Shown: piece by piece, positions 26,247 through 32,840 of the stretch
Position numbering within the stretch: position 1 is the stretch's first letter
Layout: each line of letters starts with the position of its first letter
NCBI GenBank assembly: GCA_031265435.1
Contig: JAISCR010000047.1
Location: 1-32,840, forward strand
Length of the DNA stretch: 32,840 bases
DNA from: Treponema sp.
GTDB lineage: Bacteria; Spirochaetota; Spirochaetia; Treponematales; Breznakiellaceae
Direction: 5' to 3'
Notes under the pieces: model-generated
The model's database searches: none
Told to the model about the DNA's origin: nothing
The model's input: the letters and a program-made list of their open reading frames with translations, nothing else
Translations under genes and position numbers: made by a program

Positions 26247-26767
26247 AGACATTCGGAGGAAAGGTTCTGTTTCTGGACAGAAACGACATTAATACTGATG
26301 AAATAATTCCGGCACGGTACCTCAACGAGAGCAGCAAGGAAGCCCTGAAACCCAGACTGCTGGAAGATCTCAGGCTGCCCGGCTTTGAAGGCGGACAGGA
26401 CACAGATGGAAAGGGGGCGCTGCTGAGCAGGGCAAACTTCGGCTGCGGCAGTTCCAGAGAACACGCTCCCTGGGCGCTGGAGGTAAACGGTATAAACATT
26501 GTCATTGCCGAAAGTTTCGCGAGGATCTTCAGGCAGAACATGTACAACTGCGGTATGATAGCCTGCGAACTGCCCAAAGAGACCCTGGATGAACTTTTCC
26601 GCGATTTTGCCGGGAAAGAAACTGTTTTGAATGTGGATACCCAAAAGGCGATTCTGCGTTTCAGGGCCGGCGGTAAAGAGAAATCCGTCCCCTTCAAACT
26701 TGAAGGTTTTGAAAAAGCCCTGGTCGAATCCGGCGGATGGGTAGAATACGCAAACCAAAAATATTAA
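26243..26767 (+). CDS. leuD: 3-isopropylmalate/homoaconitate-type dehydratase small subunit
   Basis: 174 residues, starting in an ATGA overlap with the large subunit. It contains the swivelling-domain signature NFGCGSSREHAPWAL and the substrate loop near the N-terminus reading ARYLNESS. In related enzymes this loop (YLRT-, YLVY- or YLVM-type) helps to determine substrate; YLNE matches none of the usual forms. A slight C-terminal extension (GFEKALVESGGWVEYANQKY) is longer than in typical archaeal-type LeuD. Together with the large subunit it performs a reversible dehydration-rehydration in the cytoplasm. Confidence 0.85.
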   Translation: MKTFGGKVLFLDRNDINTDEIIPARYLNESSKEALKPRLLEDLRLPGFEGGQDTDGKGALLSRANFGCGSSREHAPWALEVNGINIVIAESFARIFRQNMYNCGMIACELPKETLDELFRDFAGKETVLNVDTQKAILRFRAGGKEKSVPFKLEGFEKALVESGGWVEYANQKY

Positions 26768-26784
26768 GTTCAAAGGAATAGATC

Positions 26785-27609
26785 ATGAAGAAAACAATTA
26801 CTGTTGCATTGAAAGATCCCGCGCTTGCCCTGGCCGCGAAGATCGTGTACGGACAACGGAAGGCATGGGGTGAATTAACCTACAGTCCGCTGCATCTCAG
26901 CTTTATGCGGCCCCGTTCTGCGGACAGGGGAATGAACCGTCCCCTGCCCCTCATCGTGTGGCTCTGCGGCGGCGCTTTTATCGAAATGGATCGTAATGTC
27001 TGGATTCCCGAACTTGTCTGGTTTGCCAGGCGGGGCTATGCCGTGGCAAGTGTGGATTACAGCACCTCATACCGCAGCCGTTACCCGGAAAACGCCGAGG
27101 ATATAAAACTGGCGATCCGTTATATGAGAGCCCACGCGGCAGAGTTTGGCATCGATCCTGAGCGGATTGCCATCATGGGCGAATCGGCCGGCGGGTATCT
27201 CTGTGCCTTCTGCGCCCTGACCGGAAAGGACAAAGTCTACGATACCGGAGGCCATGAAGACTACTCAAGCGAAGTACAGGCGGCCGTTCCCTGGTATCCC
27301 CCCACACGGATGACGGAGATGGACATCAGTCCCGAAAAACTCACCGTACCCCATGACATTGCAAACTATGATGACCTTACAAAACTGGTAAAGCCCGGCG
27401 CGCCGCCATTCCTGATCCTTCACGGAAACAGTGATGGTCTTGTGCCGCTAAGCCAGGGGGAACTGCTCTACGAGGCTCTGGAAAAAGAGCGTGTACCCGT
27501 TGACATGTACATCATCGAAGGGGCGGATCATGCCGACACGGCGTTTCTGCAAACCGAGGTAAAGGAACTGATCCTCGAGTTTTTGAAGAAGACCGGTGTC
27601 TGTCCATAA
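26785..27609 (+). CDS. Alpha/beta hydrolase, carboxylesterase type (BD-FAE/lipase-3 like)
   Basis: 274 residues with AAGGAA before the ATG, 17 bp after leuD, so likely in the same operon. Oxyanion hole in WLCGGAFIEMDRNVW, nucleophile Ser134 in IMGESAGGYLC, acid Asp217 in HGNSDGLVPLS and His249 in GADHADTAF. No signal peptide, so cytoplasmic. The family cleaves small esters such as acetylated sugars or acyl side chains. Its placement next to a hydroxy-acid dehydratase and a thioesterase suggests a small-acid or acyl-ester metabolic role. Confidence 0.85.
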   Translation: MKKTITVALKDPALALAAKIVYGQRKAWGELTYSPLHLSFMRPRSADRGMNRPLPLIVWLCGGAFIEMDRNVWIPELVWFARRGYAVASVDYSTSYRSRYPENAEDIKLAIRYMRAHAAEFGIDPERIAIMGESAGGYLCAFCALTGKDKVYDTGGHEDYSSEVQAAVPWYPPTRMTEMDISPEKLTVPHDIANYDDLTKLVKPGAPPFLILHGNSDGLVPLSQGELLYEALEKERVPVDMYIIEGADHADTAFLQTEVKELILEFLKKTGVCP

Positions 27610-27616
27610 TGTGAAC

Positions 27617-27645
27617 TTGACTGTCCGGAAGGGCTGCACTAGATT
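27617..27645 (+). promoter_or_regulatory. Promoter of the thioesterase gene (possibly leaderless)
   Basis: TTGACT (27617-27622), 17-bp spacer, TAGATT (27640-27645), then exactly 6 nt to the ATG at 27652. No Shine-Dalgarno sequence is present, so transcription would begin at or beside the start codon. Confidence 0.55.
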
Positions 27646-27651
27646 TGAAAG

Positions 27652-28062
27652 ATGTTTAGCATTATTGTTACGCCCCGCTTCGGGGACATGGACATTCTGG
27701 GGCATATCAACAACACTGTGCCCGCGGTCTGGTTTGAATTGGCCAGGAATCCCCTGTTCAAGATCTTTGATCAGGACATGAGTCTCAGGCGGGAAACCTT
27801 CCCCCTCATCATGGCCCACACGGACTATGACTTCGTGGATCAGCTCTACTTTCAGCATGATGTGGAGATTCGCAGCTGGGTGAGCCGCATCGGGAACAAG
27901 AGTTTTACCATCTACCATGAGGCATGGCAGCAGGGAAGACTCTGCGTAAAGGGCAGCGCCGTGGTGGTTCACTACGACTTCAATTCGGAAAAAAGCACTC
28001 CCCTCCCGGAGGACAAAAAGAACCTTTTAATGGAACACGTTCTCCCTAAAGACCCAGCATGA
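27652..28062 (+). CDS. Hotdog-fold acyl-CoA thioesterase (4HBT family)
   Basis: 136 residues. The N-terminal FGDMDILGHINNTVPAVWFE is the classic 4HBT/YbgC motif with the catalytic Asp, followed by DYDFVDQLYFQHDVEIRSWV and a C-terminal strand. It should hydrolyse acyl-CoA or acyl-ACP in the cytoplasm. An in-frame stop immediately precedes the ATG, which fixes this start. The last 17 bp overlap, tail to tail, the end of the chromate transporter gene on the other strand. Confidence 0.85.
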   Translation: MFSIIVTPRFGDMDILGHINNTVPAVWFELARNPLFKIFDQDMSLRRETFPLIMAHTDYDFVDQLYFQHDVEIRSWVSRIGNKSFTIYHEAWQQGRLCVKGSAVVVHYDFNSEKSTPLPEDKKNLLMEHVLPKDPA

Positions 28063-28597
28063 CGCCTGCCGCTCCTCCCAGGGCTATGTAGACAACCGGG
28101 TGGAATTTCAGCTTCCGGAGGGCGATGAAGATCCCGGCGCAGAGAAGACACTCCCTGGAGCGGAGTATTGTGTACCATTCCTGCCATTCACTGTTGTAGA
28201 GGGCCAGTTTCCAGGTGCCGAAGGCTGCCGCCGCCAGAAGTCCTGCGGCGGCGGGCCTCAATCCCTCAAATACCGCGGCAACAATACTGTTTTCCTTAAA
28301 CTCCTCTAGGAATTTCGCGGTAACAAGAATGATAACAATTGAGGGAACTACCATGCCCAGCGCGGCAATGATTGAGCCTGAAATCCCCAGGGCCTGAAAA
28401 CCGGCCTGGGCGCCCATATTGATCCCTATGGCGCCCGGAGAGGACTGGGCCACGGCAAGAATATCCCCCACCTTTTCCCGTGTAAGCCAGCCGTATATGT
28501 CCGCCAGATGGAAAAGAAAGGGCAGAGTTGCCAGCCCTCCCCCCACGGAGAAGAGGCCTATCTTGAAGAATTCCGCAAAGAGAAGAAGGGGATTCAT
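28046..28597 (-). CDS. chrA: Chromate transporter half-protein (CHR family), second subunit
   Basis: 183 residues with about five or six membrane helices. Signature FSVGGGLATLPFLFH and the paired AQSSPGAIGINMGAQAGFQA correspond to the CHR half-domain. Its ATG overlaps the stop of the partner gene by 4 bp (ATGA), so the two halves are made together and probably form a heterodimer. The family exports chromate by proton-linked transport, but many members in anaerobes have unknown physiological substrates. Confidence 0.85.
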   Translation of the reverse strand: MNPLLLFAEFFKIGLFSVGGGLATLPFLFHLADIYGWLTREKVGDILAVAQSSPGAIGINMGAQAGFQALGISGSIIAALGMVVPSIVIILVTAKFLEEFKENSIVAAVFEGLRPAAAGLLAAAAFGTWKLALYNSEWQEWYTILRSRECLLCAGIFIALRKLKFHPVVYIALGGAAGVMLGL

Positions 28598-29136
28598 GAA
28601 GCCTTCTTTGCCGGCCGTTTAAGAAAAAAGCCCGCAAGCCCCGCGGCAAGAATGATCAGCACGGGAGAGGCGGAAACAAAGGCCGACAGTCCCAGTGCGA
28701 TGATAAAAATTGCAACCGGGAACTTCCCCTTAAAAACCCCTTTGAAAATCTTCAACACCGTATCAAGGATAAGCGCGCAGACCGCAAGGCGGATACCGGC
28801 AAAGGCATGCCGCACCACGGGGTATTCGGCAAAACGCTGAATAAAAATGGACACAAGGATCATAAAGACAAGGCCGGGGAAAATAAAGCCCAGAGTAGCG
28901 GTAATGCCACCCGGAATACCTGCGCGTTTGGCGCCGACAAAGGTTGACAGATTTACTGCGATAACACCGGGAGTGATCTGCGCTATGGTATAGTAATCCA
29001 TCACCTCTTCCATGGTGACCCAGTTTTTTCTTTTGATCAACTCCCGTTCAACTACGGGAATCATGGCGTAGCCGCCGCCAAAGGTCATGATGCCGACCCG
29101 GAAAAAGGTGACGAAGAGGTCCGCGAGATCCTTCAT
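28594..29136 (-). CDS. chrA: Chromate transporter half-protein (CHR family), first subunit
   Basis: 180 residues with about five or six membrane helices. Signature MTFGGGYAMIPVVERELI and TPGVIAVNLSTFVGAKRAG are typical of the CHR N-terminal half. The ribosome site is AAGGAA. It is encoded 67 bp after the aspS stop on the same strand, with a 7-bp palindrome in between, so co-transcription with aspS is possible. The split arrangement of two adjacent short CHR genes is common in bacteria. Confidence 0.87.
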   Translation of the reverse strand: MKDLADLFVTFFRVGIMTFGGGYAMIPVVERELIKRKNWVTMEEVMDYYTIAQITPGVIAVNLSTFVGAKRAGIPGGITATLGFIFPGLVFMILVSIFIQRFAEYPVVRHAFAGIRLAVCALILDTVLKIFKGVFKGKFPVAIFIIALGLSAFVSASPVLIILAAGLAGFFLKRPAKKAS

Positions 29137-29164
29137 TGCGATTCCTTCTTCATTGGACTTATTC

Positions 29165-29183
29165 GATAACCCGGCCGGTTATC
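29165..29183. other. Palindrome between aspS and the chromate transporter genes
   Basis: GATAACC (29165-29171), 5-nt spacer, GGTTATC (29177-29183): a perfect 7-bp stem. No T run follows on either strand, so it is not a clear terminator; it may be an operator or processing site. Confidence 0.4.
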
Positions 29184-29203
29184 CGCTACGCCGCGGTTAG
29201 CTT

Positions 29204-31129
29204 TCAAGTCTTGACCTGCAGATGCAGTTCTTTGAGCTGTTTATCGCTTACCGCGGAAGGACTGTCATCCATCAAGCCCTGGGCGAAGGAATTCTTGGGG
29301 AAGGCGATAACCTCGCGGATAGAGCTTTCCCCCGCCATGATCATGACAAGACGGTCAAGTCCGGGAGCGATGCCGCCGTGAGGCGGAGCCCCGTAACGGA
29401 AGGCTTCGGTAAGGAAACCGAATTTCTCTTCAGCCTCCGCAGGATCAAAACCCACGATCCTGAAAACCTTCTCCTGCAATTCGGGATCATGAATCCTGAT
29501 GGAACCGGAAGCCAGTTCAAAACCGTTGAGCACAAGATCGTAAAGATCCCCCTTCACGGAACCGGGATCCTTTTCCATGGTTTGCTGGTACTGTTCCTGC
29601 GGCCAGGTAAACATGTGATGAGCCGCCTCCCAGTGGTTTTCATCTTCGTTAACTTCAAACATGGGAAAGTCCACTATCCAGCAGAATTCAAAGCGAGATC
29701 CTCCTCCCGGAGTCTTGCCTTCGCCGTCCGCAAGGGTGAGCCCAAGATCCCTGCCAAGCTTGCTGCGTACCGCCCCCAGGGCGGTGTTGGCGATCTTCCG
29801 TTTACTGTCCGCCACGATGAGTATAAGATCCCCGGTTTCGGCGCCCATGGAATTGACAATATCAGCGGCGAGTTTCCCGCCGGCAGGAGAACCCGCTTCA
29901 TCGGCAAAGAACTTTGAAATCCCTCCCTCCAGAACCGGCGCGCCGGGAAGACCCGCAACCTTCATCCAGGCCATGCCCTTTGCCTTGTAGATCTTCGCGG
30001 CCTCTTCAAGCTCCTCAATCTGCTTGCGGGAATAGGAAACGGTTTCACCGTTTTTCGCCCTGCCCTTTACAAGGAGGGCCTTTACCCCGCCGCCGGGAAG
30101 TATTACACCGCGTTCCGCCGCGGCCTGCTTTTCGGCCTCGCCCGAGGCGAGCGCGTCCTTAAAGGCCTGGAAACCGCATCGTTCAACAAAGGGGGCAAAG
30201 TCCCGCATCTCCATGCCGAAGCGGAGATCGGGCTTATCCGTGCCGTAGCGTTCCTGCGCTTCTTCAAAGGTCAAACGGCGGAAGCCGGCGGGCAGATCAA
30301 CATCAAGACATTTCTTGAACACATGGGAGAGAAGGTTCTCCGTCATTTTGAGAATATCTTCCCTGTCCACAAAACTCATTTCAATATCGATCTGGGTAAA
30401 CTCAGGCTGCCTGTCCCCCCGCGCGTCTTCGTCCCGGTAACAGCGGGCAATCTGGAAGTATTTGTCAAAGCCTCCAGCCATGAGTATCTGCTTGTAGAGC
30501 TGCGGCGACTGGGGCAGAGCATAGAAATGCCCCGGATAAAGCCGGGAAGGAACAAGATAGTCCCGCGCGCCTTCCGGAGTCGATTTGATAAAAGTGGGCG
30601 TTTCAATCTCGCAGAAACCCCGGGAGGTCATCCATTCACGTACCGCAAAAGTAACATCGCTGCGAAGGCGGATCTTCCGCTGCATCGAAAAAGACCGGAG
30701 ATCCAGGTAACGGTACTTCAGTCTGAGATCTTCCCCGGCCCTGCTCTCCTCTTCAATCTGGAACGGAAGTACCCCGGAACGATTGAGGACAAGGATGCGG
30801 CGGGCCACCACTTCAATCTCCCCGGTGGGCATTTCACTGTTCAGCATGTCGCCGGGCCGGGCCCTCACCTCCCCCTCCAGCGCGATACAGTACTCGTTGT
30901 GGAGTTCCTCCGTGATCTTTGCCAGCGCGGAAAAAGCCCCGCTTCCGATGATTTTTTCGGTATCCGGCTCCACCACCGTCTGGGTAATCCCGTAACGATC
31001 CCGAAGATTGATGAATGATATGCCTCCGTGATCCCGCTTGCGGTGCACCCATCCGTTGAGAATCACGGTCTTCCCCGCGTCCGCCTTTCGGAGTTCCCCG
31101 CAGTTTGCTGTACGCTTCATTGTTTCCAT
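29204..31129 (-). CDS. aspS: Aspartyl-tRNA synthetase (probably nondiscriminating)
   Basis: 641 residues from the ATG at 31129, the position predicted by the promoter; 31120 is an alternative. Bacterial-type class II synthetase: N-terminal OB-fold anticodon domain, catalytic core with FKSTPEGARDYLVPSR (start of motif 2 region), CYRDEDARGDRQPEFTQIDI, a GAD insert (about 290-425), MFTWPQEQ and motif 3 GIAPGLDRLVMIMAG. It charges tRNA-Asp. The anticodon-domain segment RKRDHGGISFINLRD has His where discriminating enzymes such as that of E. coli have Leu, a feature reported for enzymes that also charge tRNA-Asn. If so, asparagine is made on the tRNA by GatCAB. Confidence 0.95.
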   Translation of the reverse strand: METMKRTANCGELRKADAGKTVILNGWVHRKRDHGGISFINLRDRYGITQTVVEPDTEKIIGSGAFSALAKITEELHNEYCIALEGEVRARPGDMLNSEMPTGEIEVVARRILVLNRSGVLPFQIEEESRAGEDLRLKYRYLDLRSFSMQRKIRLRSDVTFAVREWMTSRGFCEIETPTFIKSTPEGARDYLVPSRLYPGHFYALPQSPQLYKQILMAGGFDKYFQIARCYRDEDARGDRQPEFTQIDIEMSFVDREDILKMTENLLSHVFKKCLDVDLPAGFRRLTFEEAQERYGTDKPDLRFGMEMRDFAPFVERCGFQAFKDALASGEAEKQAAAERGVILPGGGVKALLVKGRAKNGETVSYSRKQIEELEEAAKIYKAKGMAWMKVAGLPGAPVLEGGISKFFADEAGSPAGGKLAADIVNSMGAETGDLILIVADSKRKIANTALGAVRSKLGRDLGLTLADGEGKTPGGGSRFEFCWIVDFPMFEVNEDENHWEAAHHMFTWPQEQYQQTMEKDPGSVKGDLYDLVLNGFELASGSIRIHDPELQEKVFRIVGFDPAEAEEKFGFLTEAFRYGAPPHGGIAPGLDRLVMIMAGESSIREVIAFPKNSFAQGLMDDSPSAVSDKQLKELHLQVKT

Positions 31130-31135
31130 AGGTTG

Positions 31136-31164
31136 ACTATAAACCGCATAAAACAGGCTTTCAA
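31136..31164 (-). promoter_or_regulatory. aspS promoter (leaderless configuration)
   Basis: On the minus strand TTGAAA (31164-31159), 17-bp spacer, TATAGT (31141-31136), then 6 nt to the ATG at 31129. No Shine-Dalgarno sequence is seen before this start. Confidence 0.55.
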
Positions 31165-31174
31165 GGTGGAAAAC

Positions 31175-31203
31175 TTGACGCGCCGAAAGGAGCAATCTAC
31201 ACT
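31175..31203 (+). promoter_or_regulatory. Promoter of the UPF0158-GNAT gene (leaderless configuration)
   Basis: TTGACG (31175-31180), 17-bp spacer, TACACT (31198-31203), then 6 nt to the ATG at 31210. An AAAGGAG lies inside the spacer at 31186-31192, 17 nt from the ATG, too far to serve as its ribosome site and outside the predicted message. Confidence 0.65.
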
Positions 31204-31209
31204 AAAAGC

Positions 31210-32103
31210 ATGAATTTTGAGATGAGTGATGAACTCATGGACGATATCCTCTTTTCCATGGAAGATCAGGAAACAGAGTTCCGCATAGATACCCGGAGGG
31301 GGATAGTGCTGAGCCGTGAGGACATCGACGAAGGGGCCGAAGAAGCGGAGAAAGACCGCTTTATGTATATCCCCGACTGGGATTCTTCGAGCGGCTTCAG
31401 ACTGATGGAACATTTTGCCGCAAGTCTCCGCAACCCCCTGCTGCGGGAAGAACTGGGTGCGGCGCTGAACCAGGGCCGTGGAGTATTCCGGGCCTTCAAG
31501 GACATCTTGGGCCAGTACCCGGAAGCGGAAAAACTCTGGTTTGCCTATAAAGAAAAAGAGATGAAGCGGGAAATTATCCGCTGGTATAACGCCCTGAGGG
31601 AAGAGTGGGGCATGAGCCTCATCGGCCTTGAACCTGAGGATACAGGGGATCTCGTGCTGGAGGATTTCCGCTTCCGTGAATACCGGGAAAACGATCTTCG
31701 TGAGGCCCAATCCCTCCATGCCCTCTGCCGGGAGGAATTTCCCCTAACGGAAACGTTATGGATCTTCCCGGCGGAATACTCCCTTATCGCGGAAACCGGG
31801 CACGGAGATTTTGCCGGTTATATCGCCGCCGCGGAGAAGGCGGGAATTCTTCATATATACGCCCTTGAGATCCGGCATGAGTACCGGGGACTCGGCCTGG
31901 GGGAAACTCTTTTAAGCCGCTTCCTGGAAAAATTTTCTCCCGCCGCGGAAAGGGCAAACGGCATAGAGAGGATACACATTGAGCTTCCCCAGATTCACGA
32001 AGGTTTCTCCCGCGCCCTGCTCCGTTTCGGTTTTAAAGCCCAGGCGGTAAGCTATAGTCTGGAAAGGCCGACAGGGTCTGAGGCAGGCAAAGGCTCCTCT
32101 TGA
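31210..32103 (+). CDS. UPF0158-GNAT acetyltransferase fusion
   Basis: 297 residues. Residues 1-140 follow UPF0158: FRIDTRRGIVLSREDIDEG, YIPDWDSSSGFRLMEHFAAS, LNQGRGVFRAFKDILGQYPE and WFAYKEKEMKREIIRWYNA. Residues about 155-285 form a GNAT domain with acetyl-CoA-binding EYRGLGLGETLLSRFL (about 222-237) and a C-terminal strand pair. GNATs transfer acetyl groups to amines of proteins or small molecules; UPF0158 has no known biochemical role. The fusion suggests that UPF0158 supplies target recognition. It is divergent from aspS with back-to-back promoters. Confidence 0.8.
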   Translation: MNFEMSDELMDDILFSMEDQETEFRIDTRRGIVLSREDIDEGAEEAEKDRFMYIPDWDSSSGFRLMEHFAASLRNPLLREELGAALNQGRGVFRAFKDILGQYPEAEKLWFAYKEKEMKREIIRWYNALREEWGMSLIGLEPEDTGDLVLEDFRFREYRENDLREAQSLHALCREEFPLTETLWIFPAEYSLIAETGHGDFAGYIAAAEKAGILHIYALEIRHEYRGLGLGETLLSRFLEKFSPAAERANGIERIHIELPQIHEGFSRALLRFGFKAQAVSYSLERPTGSEAGKGSS

Positions 32104-32169
32104 GACTATTCGGCAGCTATTTTCAACAGCGGTAACGCAGGCACCAGGCGGGACCTTGCGCCGATTCGA

Positions 32170-32198
32170 TTGTCCACCGGGGCTTTTGGCAGTATATT
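32170..32198 (+). promoter_or_regulatory. Promoter of the retropepsin-like gene
   Basis: TTGTCC (32170-32175), 17-bp spacer, TATATT (32193-32198). Start predicted near 32205, just at the AAGGAG ribosome site. Confidence 0.45.
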
Positions 32199-32215
32199 AG
32201 AGGCAAGGAGCATGT

Positions 32216-32629
32216 ATGGGAACGTTTACGGAAGGAATTACCCTAACCAATGCCGTGGATATCATTAACGCGCGAAACGGACTTATTCCGGACACAAAAA
32301 TTCGTACCCTTACGGTGGACGCCATGCCCGATGCCGGGGCATGGACGCTGATTATTAACGAGGAGATCAGGCAAAAGCTGGGGCTTGCCATCGTGGAAAC
32401 CGTAGAGTCCAGCCTTGCCGACGGCTCTACCACAGAATACGGCCTGACCGAACCGGTGGAAATCCGCTGGAAAGACCGCGGCATCAGCCAACAGGCGGTG
32501 GTCATACCCAACGCGGGTGAAATTCTCCTGGGCGCGCTGCCTCTGGAAGGCATGGACCTGTATGTCGACCCGGTAAACCAGCGTCTTGCTGGTGTACACG
32601 GCGACCGGCGGGTGCACTTGGTCAAATAG
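32216..32629 (+). CDS. Clan AA retropepsin-like protein with altered active site
   Basis: 137 residues from the ATG at 32216 with AAGGAG 5 nt upstream (an ATG at 32212 is out of frame). It matches the family of short bacterial retropepsin-fold proteins: TLTVDAMPDAGAWTLIIN holds the active-site region, SSLADGSTTEYGLTEPVEIR the flap, and ILLGALPLEGMDLYVDP the Leu-Leu-Gly strand. The usual Asp-Ser/Thr-Gly-Ala is Asp39-Ala40-Gly41-Ala42, so the residue supporting the catalytic water is lost and activity is doubtful. No signal peptide. Its TAG is followed in the same frame by a sugar-binding-protein fragment. Confidence 0.7.
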   Translation: MGTFTEGITLTNAVDIINARNGLIPDTKIRTLTVDAMPDAGAWTLIINEEIRQKLGLAIVETVESSLADGSTTEYGLTEPVEIRWKDRGISQQAVVIPNAGEILLGALPLEGMDLYVDPVNQRLAGVHGDRRVHLVK

Positions 32630-32840
32630 GAATACCAGAAAGCCCGGGAGTCATTTGGTCTGGCTATTCCGGAAAGCGTTGCCTTTAATACATGGAACGG
32701 AAAGATGTACAGCGCTCCCGCAAGCACGGCGCCCTATGTGGGGATCTACTACAACAAGGAGCATTTTACCCAGGCGGGAATTTCCCGGTTCCCTGAAACC
32801 TGGGATGAATTCTGGACCGCCTGCGACAAGCTCAAGGCCG
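32630..32840 (+). pseudogene. 5'-truncated sugar ABC transporter substrate-binding protein (runs off the window)
   Basis: The 70 codons directly after the retropepsin TAG stay open and read SVAFNTWNGKMYSAPAST, YVGIYYNKEHFTQAGI and PETWDEFWTACDKLKA. This is the region about 100-170 of family-1 solute-binding proteins (YYNKxxFxxAGxxxPxTWDEFxxAxxKLK). The signal peptide and first 100 or so residues are absent; the only internal ATG lacks a ribosome site. It is probably a remnant created by recombination that placed the retropepsin gene in front. The rest of the gene lies beyond the window. Confidence 0.7.

Overview
The window looks like chromosomal DNA from a spirochaete of the Treponema / Treponemataceae type, quite possibly a gut-associated species. 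This rests on the overall gene mix: several lipoproteins with loose lipoboxes, DUF4398/LysM periplasmic proteins, a solitary groEL without groES, and a Gld-type ABC operon in a bacterium with no other sign of gliding. It is an inference from content, not a database match. Most genes have moderately GC-rich spirochaete-style codon use; a few islands are clearly more AT-rich.

Layout. 1-5.4 kb is an envelope/periplasm block: a CHASE2 membrane protein with a degenerate cyclase-like domain, a DUF4398-type lipoprotein, a LysM protein and a large helical-repeat lipoprotein, the last two translationally coupled. 5.4-7.8 kb holds RNase HI and groEL with two stacked terminators behind it. 8-10.9 kb is a sensory pair: a FIST-domain sensor and a soluble PAS hybrid histidine kinase. 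10.87-12.5 kb is a degraded accessory island: a lipase fragment out of frame with an Ala-rich hydrophobic ORF, a small membrane protein and an IS256-like transposase stub. 12.5-17.2 kb is a four-gene GldA-GldF-GldG-DUF4340 ABC operon. 17.3-19.9 kb holds a MazEF-type toxin-antitoxin pair and a long-chain acyl-CoA synthetase. 20-22.5 kb is an AT-rich segment with two lipoproteins of unknown function. 22.8-24.7 kb has an RluA-type pseudouridine synthase and a predicted propeller protein. 24.9-28.1 kb has a LeuC/LeuD-type hydro-lyase, an alpha/beta hydrolase and a hotdog thioesterase. 28-31.1 kb has a split chromate transporter pair and aspartyl-tRNA synthetase. 31.2-32.8 kb has a UPF0158-GNAT fusion, a retropepsin-like protein and a 5'-truncated sugar-binding-protein fragment running off the end.

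Two window-wide patterns stand out. First, a palindromic intergenic repeat with 9-nt internal periodicity (GTCGAAGAA) occurs four times (12.4, 17.2, 20.1 and 22.6 kb), two copies near full length and two truncated. Second, four genes without a Shine-Dalgarno sequence (gldA-like, thioesterase, aspS, UPF0158-GNAT) each have a -10-like hexamer ending exactly 6 nt before the start codon, and three of these also have a -35 at 17-bp spacing. This suggests a class of leaderless transcripts. No CRISPR array, tRNA or rRNA was recognised.
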